From Astropecten irregularis (Eukaryota > Echinodermata > Asteroidea > Paxillosida > Astropectinidae), in contig OZ020244.1 of the NCBI GenBank assembly GCA_963971285.1, forward strand, positions 34,906,001-34,970,000: a stretch of DNA of 64,000 bases. Reading direction: 5' to 3'. Below are positions 8,786 to 25,726 of this stretch, piece by piece. A program made the position numbers and the translations under genes. Numbering within the stretch: position 1 is the first letter of the stretch; the number at the start of each line of letters is the position of its first letter. The notes beneath the pieces were generated by a model. It was not told the origin of the DNA. It made no database searches and saw only the letters and a program-made list of their open reading frames with translations.

Positions 8786-9976
8786 ATGAGCGGAATACAA
8801 CACACATTTTATTTGACAAAAAACGAACAAACGTTTAAATTGCAAGAGGTGATTGATAATTTAGATGGCTCAAAACAAATTCGCGTTAAAAATCTCGTGT
8901 TTACGGTAGGCTATTTTAACATAACTAAATCCAGTGAGATTACTTGGGAAAAGGAGATAGATGGGCAACCCGCTTATACTAACGGTAGGTCTAGAGACAA
9001 TAGACAAACTGATAAAAGCTCACAACTACAGACAAAGCCATTAGAACTGACCCCTGAGATAATGAATCAATTTCGTTTATCGATGACAACCGAAGAAATT
9101 CAACAAAGCAGAGAAGAAGTCATAGCACGCATTATTACACAGATGTTTGACGGATATGATACTGGAATTCTTAACGAAGTGGAAATAAAAATACAAGAAG
9201 AAATACAGGTCCTCAGACAACGAAAACAAACCCTAGAATTAGCCAGGGATAGACTTGATGATGAATTACAAAATTATGTTAACTATGTAATACATTTATT
9301 AAATAAAAGAATAGACTATATCATAGAAGGCCAAGTATTAGCCACAAATTTACTTCGATATGGATACAACAATGACAATCAAGAAAAAACAGAAAATATG
9401 CGTTTACCACAAATTAAAAACAGCCTCGTTGTTTTAGGACATAAAGAGCCAATCGTAAATGCGCTACATCCGGTGAGTGAGGTTACGGCTTTGCCCGAGG
9501 GCAAATCAGGAAGCATCATTATTTTACCTGGATTTTATGGTATCGATTGGTTCGAGTCATTGATAAACGCGATACCGGGTGTGAGCTTTAAAGTCTATAG
9601 AGAAAGTAAAACGGTAACCTTAAGGGTCACTGATATAAACCTTAATCTACGTTTAAATCGAGAAGTTTCTAATTTGCTCAATTTACCCAAAGGAAGGTTA
9701 ATCCCAAATGTCATTTATAAGGGTGATTACGATATTAACCCATTTAACATTACGTTTATTCATTGCGAGCAGTTAAACACGAGTGATAATTTTTACAACG
9801 GGTTTCCTTCAAATATGTTATCATTTTATCACACAAGCCAAACAAACCAAACTCACGTTGGGAAAACATTAAAAAACGGTAAAATTAATAAACTTGCCTT
9901 TTCAATTAAAAACGAGGAAGGAAAAATCATCAATAACAAAGGCGCGGGGATTTTAATCGAATGTGAAATAATTTAA
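8786..9976 (+). CDS. Possible minor capsid/penton-like protein
   Basis: A 396-residue protein. The N-terminal part (MSGIQHTFYLTKNEQTFKL) and the C-terminal 150 residues look rich in beta strands, and the middle (about residues 105-190) is helical and charged. It ends with a pattern (FSIKNEEGKIINNKGAG) that recalls the last strand pair of minor capsid or tail-like proteins in Polintons and adintoviruses, where a segment of the type 'D.NG..I...G' is common. That makes a penton or minor capsid role plausible, but the call is tentative. It lies just upstream of the gene at 9998 on the same strand. Confidence 0.4.
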   Translation: MSGIQHTFYLTKNEQTFKLQEVIDNLDGSKQIRVKNLVFTVGYFNITKSSEITWEKEIDGQPAYTNGRSRDNRQTDKSSQLQTKPLELTPEIMNQFRLSMTTEEIQQSREEVIARIITQMFDGYDTGILNEVEIKIQEEIQVLRQRKQTLELARDRLDDELQNYVNYVIHLLNKRIDYIIEGQVLATNLLRYGYNNDNQEKTENMRLPQIKNSLVVLGHKEPIVNALHPVSEVTALPEGKSGSIIILPGFYGIDWFESLINAIPGVSFKVYRESKTVTLRVTDINLNLRLNREVSNLLNLPKGRLIPNVIYKGDYDINPFNITFIHCEQLNTSDNFYNGFPSNMLSFYHTSQTNQTHVGKTLKNGKINKLAFSIKNEEGKIINNKGAGILIECEII

Positions 9977-9997
9977 AAACGCTTATATATTAAAAAT
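9977..9997 (+). promoter_or_regulatory. TATA-like promoter motif
   Basis: The motif aacgcttatatattaaaaat lies directly before the ATG at 9998. It is the best match to the element-wide consensus. Confidence 0.6.
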
Positions 9998-10669
9998 ATG
10001 GCAAACATAAATGTAAATGAAATAAAACCTTTATATCCTGATCTAAACTTAAACAGTGGTGATGATATTAAAGACGAAACTAAAATTTATCGACTTCAAA
10101 AAATTGAAGAGATTAAATCTCAAATCTGTAAAGAAAGAAACTCGCGCGAGGTTTCTTTTAAAAAATTAAAAAGGTGGATCTCTGCGATTCAATATGTAGA
10201 GCACGGGGTTGAAGTACTGGGGGTCACTGCAGCCGCGATAGGGATCCCCGCACTAATGGGTGTTATTAGTGCCCCAATTGGCTTAGTCTTAGAGGGGACT
10301 AGCATAGGTGCCTTTGGATTTTACGCGGTACTTAAATACGCAAGCAAAAAATTAACGGTAAAGAGTAAAAAACACGATCAGATTAAAATTTTAGCAGATG
10401 CAAAGTTAAACACGATAGATGAATACGTGTCAAAGGCCATCGAAGATGGTGATATTTCTCACGAAGAATTTATATTAATTACGTCAGAACTTAAAAAATT
10501 TAACGACTTGAAAGAAAAAATAAGATTAAAAACTTCTACAAAGTTAGAAGAAGCTAAACATTTAAATAAAGTTGAATTTGAACGACAAGTTGAAGAAAAG
10601 GCTAAAGCGATGGCGAGTGATTTACTCGCCAAAGAAAAAAAAGAGCTTATGAAAAAACTTGGAAATTAA
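9998..10669 (+). CDS. Polinton protein with hydrophobic hairpin and charged helices
   Basis: A 223-residue protein with a polar N-terminus (about 1-65), a hydrophobic block (VLGVTAAAIGIPALMGVIS, then APIGLVLEGTSIGAFGFYAVL, about 72-112) able to form two membrane passes, and a long charged, mostly helical C-terminus rich in lysine and glutamate. The pattern resembles pore-forming or membrane-bending proteins, but no family is recognised. It converges on the TFIIB-like gene, with 78 bases between the two stops and no obvious hairpin there. Confidence 0.6.
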   Translation: MANINVNEIKPLYPDLNLNSGDDIKDETKIYRLQKIEEIKSQICKERNSREVSFKKLKRWISAIQYVEHGVEVLGVTAAAIGIPALMGVISAPIGLVLEGTSIGAFGFYAVLKYASKKLTVKSKKHDQIKILADAKLNTIDEYVSKAIEDGDISHEEFILITSELKKFNDLKEKIRLKTSTKLEEAKHLNKVEFERQVEEKAKAMASDLLAKEKKELMKKLGN

Positions 10670-10747
10670 GTTTAAGTTTGACAAAGTCGTTTAAAAACGA
10701 GAAGAGTAAACCTCCGAGTTATAAAGAAAGTCAAGCGAGAGTTAGCC

Positions 10748-11179
10748 CTACGGCTCCTCCTCTTTAAAAGTTTCGTTGTATCTTTTTAACGCTTGATTAA
10801 AATATTTTAATTCTACTTGAAATAACTTTTGTACTGTTTCTTGGGTTACGTTTAAAATGTTTTTTAGATAACATACTGCCATTAACGACCTGAGTGGATG
10901 ACCCCTAGATATTTTTCCCTTTAATATTTGTTTTAATTTAAACTCGACGAGTTTAAGGTCACACATTTGGTATTGAATGTTTAATTTATCAAAGACTTTT
11001 TTTACTATAGAAGCCTTTGTTTTTTTATAGAAAAATCTCTGATTATACTTTCCATTAATATTTTCCGTAGAATAATCCATGAGACTATAACCTATAATTA
11101 ATCCACACTTGTTGCAATAATACTCATCTTTAGCCTCATCGATAATGATGTTATGGTTACACATATCTATCTCATCCAT
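10748..11179 (-). CDS. TFIIB-like transcription factor with zinc ribbon
   Basis: A 143-residue protein. The N-terminus has a zinc-ribbon pattern CNH...YCNKCGLIIG (C7, H9, C22, C25), the layout of TFIIB/archaeal TFB, followed by a short linker and about 85 residues that look like one cyclin-type helical repeat (GHPLRSLMAVCYLKNIL). TFIIB bridges RNA polymerase and the TATA-bound factor. A virus-type element with its own TFIIB could direct transcription from its own TATA-like motifs. Cellular TFIIB has two cyclin repeats; this short form seems to have one. The gene is last in the dense block, and its ATG follows an AT-rich run (ttttaaatataa). Confidence 0.6.
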   Translation of the reverse strand: MDEIDMCNHNIIIDEAKDEYYCNKCGLIIGYSLMDYSTENINGKYNQRFFYKKTKASIVKKVFDKLNIQYQMCDLKLVEFKLKQILKGKISRGHPLRSLMAVCYLKNILNVTQETVQKLFQVELKYFNQALKRYNETFKEEEP

Positions 11180-11369
11180 TTATATTTAAAAAAAAATAAT
11201 GTTTTTTTTTTTTTTTTTCAATCATTGTTTTTCACCTAATACTTTACTCACAATGCGTGGGCGTTTTTATAAAGAGTGTAAAGGGGCCGGGGTCTATGCC
11301 TTAAACTCATCAAAGAGGGCCAACAACACTATTGACCCCCTTTTTTGGGGTACCGGGTTCAAAGTTTAA

Positions 11370-11590
11370 AGGTTTTTTTTTTTTCATGTTTTTTTATGTC
11401 AGGATATTGTTTTTTATGTTTCTTATTAAATATCACCCCAAATATTCAACGAGAAACATTTTCTTTCTTTTTCTATTTTTTTTTCATGTTTTTTTATGTC
11501 AGGATATTGTTTTTTATGTTTCTTATTAAATACCCACATCAAATATTCAACGAGAAACATTTTTTCTTTTTCTATTTTTTATTCATATTT
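11370..11590 (+). repeat. Two-copy direct repeat, about 105 bp
   Basis: Two tandem copies share catgtttttttatgtcagga, then a middle part, then attcaacgagaaacatttt. They differ by a few bases and the length of T-runs. Open frames across it are produced by T-rich composition. Confidence 0.7.
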
Positions 11591-11615
11591 TTTGTTATGT
11601 TAATTTCAATTTTAC

Positions 11616-11692
11616 AGACCGTGCGTCGAACCCGGTACCCCATGGTTGCAAACCGCCGAGCTTATCCACTGAGCTATCCTCCCAGCCCCGAC
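11616..11692 (-). repeat. tRNA-derived SINE head or tRNA relic
   Basis: Read on the minus strand it holds an A-box-like tagctcagtggataagc and a B-box-like gggttcgacgc at tRNA spacing. The acceptor stem does not pair, so it is a tRNA-derived repeat and not a working tRNA. Confidence 0.5.
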
Positions 11693-12082
11693 TGAAAATG
11701 GTTTTTTAATTTGATATATATTATACTCGAAATGGTGCAATAACAACGATGACGACACAAAGGACGAGTCTATTTTTTGAGGGGTGTTTGACTGTGATTG
11801 TGACGGTTTACACAGGTTCAGTCATGTGTTATATTTCAATAACAAACCCGAGCGCTTTTAGGAATTTAACCTTTGTGTCAGCAGATGACTAAGCGTTTTA
11901 CACTACGTTCAGTCATGAATGAAATTTGAATAACAAAAACCCTGTTTACGCTGGGGACAACCACGCGTGACATTGAATGGCTGTTTTTTTCAAGCGAGTG
12001 TTGTGTATACACTTAAGGTAAATAACCTTTAGTGCATTGTCAAGTGCATATGAGTAGTGTACATGCATACGACGTAAAAAAA

Positions 12083-12110
12083 AAGCCACATCCTAATTTG
12101 GATGTGGCTT
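12083..12110. terminator. Hairpin after the 12182-12952 gene
   Basis: A perfect 11-bp stem (AAGCCACATCC with GGATGTGGCTT) around a 6-base loop lies 72 bases beyond the stop codon of the minus-strand gene. It is built like the hairpin at 7429-7456, which links this gene to the same element. Confidence 0.5.
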
Positions 12111-12181
12111 AATTTAGTGTGTAAATAAAAATGATAATTTTTTTGTTATTTTTTTTTGGCTTTCTTTTTTATATTCTAGAT

Positions 12182-12952
12182 TTAGTCATCAATATCTTCA
12201 ATATCAAACATGACATTAGTGGGGATTTGTATAGTTTCATATTGCCTAATAAAAGCTTGTTCTAATTTAAATCTGATACTTGCACCAAATCCACTATTTC
12301 CATGAGAACCAAAAAATATATCATTACAGATGAGAACAGGTGTAACTTTACATGATTTATTCATATATTCATCGATGTTATCAATCTTTTTCTTTTTAGA
12401 ATCAAACAATTTTGTATATTGTTTTAATTGATTTCCTTTTCCATATGATTTAAGTTTAATATACATTTTTTTGTTTTTATCATCATAAATTGGTTTAACA
12501 CTTTGTTTTCCCATGTTTATATACATAGTTCTGGTTATTTTTGGTATATTTTTATCTTTATCAGATTCAATATATTTAGTTACTGTACATCTCATTTTAT
12601 CAAAGTATTTAACAATTTCATCACAATCATTTTGTAAATTATATACAATTTGATAGCCAGTTGTGTTGTCTGGATTTTTTTCTTCACCAAAAGTATTAAT
12701 TGTATTTATTCCAAAACAAAAATTTGTTGGTAACATAAAAATTAAATTACATTCTTTATCATCATGTTTATAAGTAATTTTTGATTTAGCACATTCTACT
12801 ACTTCTTGTGAAGTTTTAATCGCTGGATTTATTATTAAATTTTTCTCATTAAACAACCCATAATGATTATATTCACTTTTATCTGCGTTTTTATATAGAT
12901 CATGTTTTTCAGTTACAAAGTATGTATGTTTTATTGTTTTGTTTTGTTCCAT
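12182..12952 (-). CDS. Large-DNA-virus-like protein, possible ssDNA-binding protein
   Basis: A 256-residue, lysine-rich protein with strand-like segments (NLIFMLPTNFCFGINTI, then TGYQIVYNL) and an acidic tail ending IEDIDD. The overall pattern reminds me of uncharacterised proteins of large nucleocytoplasmic DNA viruses that have been suggested to bind single-stranded DNA; acidic tails are usual for SSB proteins. This is pattern memory, not a proven match. The gene lies 1 kb beyond the dense Polinton block, but it shares the AT bias and has a downstream hairpin of the same design, so I assign it to the element provisionally. Confidence 0.5.
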   Translation of the reverse strand: MEQNKTIKHTYFVTEKHDLYKNADKSEYNHYGLFNEKNLIINPAIKTSQEVVECAKSKITYKHDDKECNLIFMLPTNFCFGINTINTFGEEKNPDNTTGYQIVYNLQNDCDEIVKYFDKMRCTVTKYIESDKDKNIPKITRTMYINMGKQSVKPIYDDKNKKMYIKLKSYGKGNQLKQYTKLFDSKKKKIDNIDEYMNKSCKVTPVLICNDIFFGSHGNSGFGASIRFKLEQAFIRQYETIQIPTNVMFDIEDIDD

Positions 12953-12959
12953 CTTATTT

Positions 12960-13080
12960 ATAATAATATAAAATAATATTATTTAATTTTCTCATTTTTT
13001 TCTGATTTTTTTTATTATGTCCAGTATAAAATAATATTATTTAATTTTTTCATTTTTTCCGATTTTTTTTGTTATGCCCA
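12960..13080 (+). repeat. AT-rich direct repeat, two copies of about 58 bp
   Basis: Two tandem copies of a unit with tataaaataatattattt followed by a T-rich stretch and ending tatg(t/c)ccag. They lie just upstream of the 12182-12952 gene and could include its promoter, or mark the element's edge. Confidence 0.6.
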
Positions 13081-13119
13081 GCCCAGCCCAGACTTGAACA
13101 TCAAAAGCTCAATTGGGCA

Positions 13120-14100
13120 AGCATTGGGATTCTCTCCCTACTCAACGCGTTTGTATGTAATTGCCGCTTAATAACTGAAAAAATCAAGTAGTTTTCAAGA
13201 AATTTTGTTTTCACTTGCATTTTTAGGGGAGGGGGCTAGACCAGGGGCGTAGCTACGGGAGGGGGGGACCTGGTGGGCACGTGCCCCCCCCCCCCCCCCC
13301 CACAATTTCGGCGTGCCCCCCAGGTGCCCCCTCACAAAAAATCGTGGGTATAGAAAAAAAAACTTAACAGCTTTTACTGTTCCAAAATGATATTTTTTTA
13401 CTTTCAGCAAATGTTCCTGAGTCATTAAAACCCTACAGTGAAGAAATCTGTGCAACATTTCAGTGTAAAAATTTTCTTACGCGCTTACGGACTTTAATAC
13501 GGTTGCGAACTTCAAAACAGCCCATCTGCCATTTTGCCTGGTTTGGCTAGTTAGTCTGGTCCCCAGATTGAATTTCTCCCGCTCAAGAGTGTTGGATTAA
13601 AAAGAAATAATGAAGTAATAATATAAATAAATGAATACATTTATCAGAACAATTGCTTCCAAAATAAGGCTCAGATTGCACCAAAGAATATCTAGAACCC
13701 CTGAGCTTCCAGGGCCCTTAAGCGGGCCCTGGACCCCGGCCGCAAGGCCTTCGCGCTTATCCATGATTTTCCAGGGAGCGTGGAAATAATATACGCCAAT
13801 TCAATAGCGACGGATGCGTTTCGGGGCGATCAAAGCTAGCTAATTTTGTCTTCCTCCTCTTTTTCAACTGTTTTGGAGTCTTTCTGTTTCCCTTTTATTT
13901 TATTTTATTTTATTTTATTAATTTTTTTATTTGCTTGAAGAAAAGGTTGCCCGCTGGATCCGCCCCCCTGCATTTCTCATAATTTGCAAATCTCCAGTTT
14001 TGAAAAAATTCCCCCCCCAGTGCCCCCCTGCTGAAAAATCCTAGCTACGCCGCTGGGCTAGACACAATAGGAAAGAAAAGATACCGGTAACCGAAAAGGA
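13120..14100. mobile_element. hAT-like MITE (G-run family), split by a second hAT element
   Basis: The flanks 13141-13241 and 14056 onward match the 47303-47609 element (caacgcgttt, gcttaataactgaaaaaat, cacttgcattttt, ggggggctaga). They are separated by the insertion at 13242-14055. Confidence 0.55.
13242..14055. mobile_element. Non-autonomous hAT-like element with 8-bp target duplication
   Basis: The ends are CAGGGGCGTAGCTACGG and, inverted, CAGCGGCGTAGCTAGGA. The element is flanked by the direct repeat GGCTAGAC (13234-13241 and 14056-14063). An 8-bp duplication with CAG...CTG ends fits the hAT superfamily. It is 814 bp long, has long C-runs and codes for nothing. Part of the same family recurs near 26835-26960. 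Confidence 0.8.
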
Positions 14101-14329
14101 AAGTAAAGCGTTTATTCAAAATAATGACTGGTCTGCATTCTGATCTACTCACTGTTTAATGTTTATTACCACCCTGAACTGTTAAAATACACTTAAGAAA
14201 GATCTGCAAAGCTTTTAGGCGTTGGGGGTATTTCATTAACAAAGGTTCCTCAATTCAAAGTTGTTGGAACACCGATTCAAAAGATGTACAGACCTGGGGT
14301 TCCAAAGGATAGGATTTTATAAGTGTATA

Positions 14330-14449
14330 ATGGGAGACTTTGGAGAACCAGTCTTCAAGTCAACAGCACACGCGCAAACCATGATTGCGCAATTGTGAGC
14401 ATGCGCGCGTTTTGACTTGAAGACCGGTTCTCCGAAGTCTCCCATTATA
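14330..14449. repeat. Foldback MITE family C (GGGAGACTT)
   Basis: Inverted ends (tgggagactttggagaacc, with ggttctccgaagtctccca) around a GC-rich alternating centre (cacgcgcaaacc, gcatgcgcgcg). Confidence 0.75.
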
Positions 14450-14737
14450 ATAACAGTGTTTGTATAAAATGTCCACCATCGATTGCTGTGCGCTGACTCT
14501 ATGTGGATGCTGGCTTCTCACCAACGACTTTTGACCTGGACAAGGTCAAACACTTTTGACAAAACAGAGTCCATGTATTCCAGTCACTGTATCCAGTTTT
14601 AATACACCATTGGGAGAAGTCATTTGCCAAGAAGAAAGGCTACATTAAAAATGTATTCACTGACAAACTGATCTGTTAAAAGTTGTGACAAATGCTTCAT
14701 AATCAAAGCGAAAAGAATGGCCAAATGAAAAGTCAGA

Positions 14738-14930
14738 TGAATGGGAGACTTTTGAGAACCGGTCTTCAAGTCAACAGCGCACACGCATGCACAACAGCGC
14801 AGGCACAAAACAACGCGCGCATGCTCACAATTGCGTGCGCTGTTGACTTGAAGACGGGTTCTACAAAGTCTCCCATTGCGTGCGCGTGCGCTGTTGACTT
14901 GAAGACCGATCTCAAAAGTCTCCCATTGCT
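14738..14930. repeat. Foldback MITE family C, compound copy
   Basis: A full inverted pair followed directly by a second right-hand end, with one internal tgcgtgcgcgtgcgctg stretch. It lies just beyond the end of PQBP1 and may fall in its 3' UTR. Confidence 0.7.
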
Positions 14931-15312
14931 TTTATTTACATTCAATGCAAGTCATGCTCATAAAATACAAGTAAAAATACCCAACTGCTGTTTCATAACC
15001 TACGATTCCGAGTGGATAGATGTTACAGATGACTCCTGTAGACATGGAACAGTAAGCACTAAGAAAGCGTCCACTACCATTTCAGGTAAACCAGTCCAAA
15101 GCCATACAAAATAGCTCAGTAAACTGCAGAGGTGCACAAAAAGGTTCAGTGTCACAAAATAACCTCTGACAAAACTCTCAGTAGCCTTTTCATCTTCTCC
15201 ACGTCTTTCTTTGAATATTTCGGATGTGCAAGTAAAAGCCACACATGAAATGTACGTCCGGTGCTGTAGACACAAGTTATAAGACGTGGGTCCCTGCGAC
15301 TGTTTTGTGAGT

Positions 15313-23185
<7,873 letters not shown>

Positions 23186-23557
23186 CTTGACTTCAAATTC
23201 TTAGGAGGACCTATAGGATGGAACAAAAATCATGACGTTATAAATGGGAGCAACTTAACTGCTGTAGTGTAAGACATTACATTCCAGCAGCCAATTTCAC
23301 AAAAGATAACGTAACTTGTGCAATGTACAAATGCGCCACACACACGGCCGGCAAAAATGTGTGGAGCAGAGCCACACAAAATGGTCACCGTCTGATTGTG
23401 ATTGTCTGGGTTTTCCGTTGGTAAACATCGGTTTACAAATAAATAGGCTGCATTTCATCCCTGAGAATCGTAGAAGAGATGGAGCGATTTTCAACCTGAT
23501 TTGCGATGTCTAGTTTGCTTTCGGCGCAAGTACCGTACCGTGAAGTACAAAAACTAC

Positions 23558-23636
23558 TACTTGCGATGATCGTAATCCTAGGTCTGTGACATGGGGACTG
23601 GGACCATGTCAGACATAGGGTTACGATCATCACAAC
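23558..23636. repeat. Short hairpin MITE family E (GCGATGATCGTAA)
   Basis: Arms gcgatgatcgtaatcctagg and the inverse around gggactggga. Also at 27188-27270 and 63571-63894. Confidence 0.75.
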
Positions 23637-23855
23637 TAAAAAACTACAATTTTGTCTGTGTACAAGTACACATCTCGCCTTTCTCGGGCTAGTATGGGAT
23701 TCTCTGGGGCGCTAGACCGACCGTCAACCCCAAAATTAAAAAAAAGGGAGTTCAGCGCCCCAGTTACTGGGTCTAGCTCATTTTAGCTGTACTTTCAGTT
23801 TCACAGACACAAATCACACAATGCACAGCCTAGCTACACACACTACATACACCGG

Positions 23856-25716
23856 ATTACAAGTCAACTCGCCCCCTAGCCGACTCGCCCCTTACCGACT
23901 CGCCCCTTACCAACTCGCCCCCTGACCGACTCGCCCCCTGACCGACTTGCCCCTTACCAACTCCCCTCCTCGCCGACTCGCCCCCTGGCCGACTCGCCCC
24001 CTGACCGACTCGCCCCCTGGCCAACTCGCCCCCTAATTTATTCAGAAATGAGATGCAAAATGCGAAGTTAATTAGGCATCATAATTAATAACCAAATGCT
24101 TCTCACCCTTTTGTAGGGCCTACTATGTGTTTATGTCAAACATTTTATGGTTAAGAACGAAAATGCACAAAGTCCACACACAAACTCCTTAATTAATTAG
24201 GTGTTCGGGTTCAAGCCGAACACCTATTGTTATTGTTCGAGTTTTTTTTTTTATTTTTTTTATTTTCCTTCTTCCCAAACTTGTCTGCAAGACTTCTTGA
24301 TGATAGTTACAAGATAATGACTTGAAACTTGGTGGGAACTTCGGTCATGATGCCAAGTTGTATTTAGAAGATTGACGTCATGATGACGTCATCGGGTATC
24401 AAATTACATGCGTTTTAAGGAAAAACTTTGGTGCTCTGTAACTTGAGAACCACATGACCTACAATTTTGATTTTGACATATGTTACTCAACACGTAAATC
24501 TCAACAATTAACATATTTAGTGTTGTGTACAAATGACCTTTACTTCCGGTGTTACCGGAAGTTGAAGTTTGACTCAAAATAACTCAAAAACGGAAGGACT
24601 CAAAATAACTCAAAAACGGAAGGATTTGGGCACATAAAACCTCGTTGGGTAAAAGATAGAGTAGGTCTTGGGCTTTCAGAAAATATAAATGATGACGTCA
24701 TACACGCTGTATAGCGCCCTCTACGGTGGATTAAAGATATACAGTGATTACGTAATCCAAAAGTAAACAACGGATTTTCGCCAAATTTGGTGAGTGTGAA
24801 GCACTAGTGCACCTTGACATGTGTGTGAAGTTTAAAATCTGTGACGTCATTCAACCAGAAGTTATGTGTTTTTAAAGGAAACATGGTGTAATTATTCAAA
24901 TACTGTTTATTCGGTAATTACATAACGTACATCAGTGCAAATTGCAAATTGTTTACATCGTACGCATTCAATGAGTTTTGCAAATTTTCAGTTGTTTGTG
25001 ATTAACTAACCGGAAGTTATCGTCCGGGCAATTTTACATTATTTAAAGGTGACACCATTTTCTATACGCTATCAGTCAGTGTACATATAATAGGAATACA
25101 CCGCACTCAGCATGATCAGTATTTGCTCAGTCACACAGTTTAAGTGTAGGCCTATTTCAATATGCCATACATGCGTTCCAACAGACATTCTCATAACAGT
25201 TCCTGTCAAACGAAATGAGACCCCGAACACCTAGTGGTTGTTCCCACAACCACAATGTCTAGTTTAATTTAATTTAATTAATATTTCCTTTGCAGAACCA
25301 AAAACATCAAAAATTCAAAAACGCAACTTAAAAACAAGAAGAACAAAACATATCGTCATAATAAAAAAAGGTCTACAAAAAATGTCAACAATAACACTTA
25401 AGGTTAAAGCAAGACATTTTAAAACAAAATGATAACAAAATATGTTAAGAAAGGACATCGAATAATAAAACAAACAAAAAATGTCATTTTATCTCAAAGG
25501 GTCACAAAAAACTCAAAAACATCGTCATAAGGACAAAAACACAAAATTCGGCCAGGGGGCGAGTCGGTCAGGGGGCGAGTCGGCTAGGGGGCGAGTCGGC
25601 CAGGGGGCGAGTCGGCCAGGAGGCGAGTTGGTAAGGGGCGAGTCGGTCAGGGGGCGAGTCGGTAAGGGGCGAGTCGGTAAGGGGCGAGTCGGCTAGGGGG
25701 CGAGTTGACCTGTTTC
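23856..25716. mobile_element. Non-autonomous Mutator-like element with tandem-repeat termini
   Basis: The direct repeat CATACACCGG lies at 23846-23855 and 25717-25726, a 10-bp target duplication. Both ends are about 165-bp arrays of a 17-18 bp unit (gactcgccccctgaccg) in inverted orientation, each starting TCAACTCGCCCCCTAGCCG near the tip. Long termini with 9-10 bp duplications fit the MULE/MuDR group. There is no transposase. A Helentron-like insert fills most of the middle. Confidence 0.75.
24199..25262 (+). mobile_element. Helentron/Helitron2-like non-autonomous element
   Basis: It starts with AGGTGTTCGG, which forms a hairpin with CCGAACACCT. Near the other end the inverse CCCCGAACACCT recurs, followed by a hairpin (GTGGTTGT/ACAACCAC) and the terminal CTAG next to T. 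An end-located left repeat, an inset right repeat and a 3' hairpin make the asymmetric layout of Helentrons. No coding sequence. Confidence 0.6.
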
Positions 25717-25726
25717 CATACACCGG

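Larger units (their letters stand above)
11180..12080. other. AT-rich stretch without clear genes
   Basis: I see no convincing gene. It holds homopolymer runs, a two-copy direct repeat (11370-11590), a tRNA-like segment (11616-11692), and at about 11816 and 11910 two diverged copies of a segment starting ttcagtcatg and including aataacaaa. It may be the element's own terminal non-coding region or separate insertions. Confidence 0.5.
1..13080. mobile_element. Polinton/Maverick element, right-hand portion
   Basis: The segment carries the hallmark Polinton set: family B DNA polymerase, DDE integrase, A32/FtsK-like packaging ATPase and a capsid-like protein, on both strands with very short spacers. 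It is much more AT-rich than the DNA to its right. The left end lies outside the window and I could not identify terminal inverted repeats, so the right limit is an estimate: tightly packed genes end at 11179, a further AT-rich gene lies at 12182-12952, and AT-rich direct repeats stop near 13080. A maturation protease was not seen and may lie upstream. In the visible part it looks whole, which suggests a fairly young copy. Confidence 0.85.

Noticed and set aside
23866-24035. CRISPR-like array of 17-bp units
   Set aside because: Units are adjacent with no unique spacers, in animal DNA, and are mirrored at 25553; they are transposon termini.
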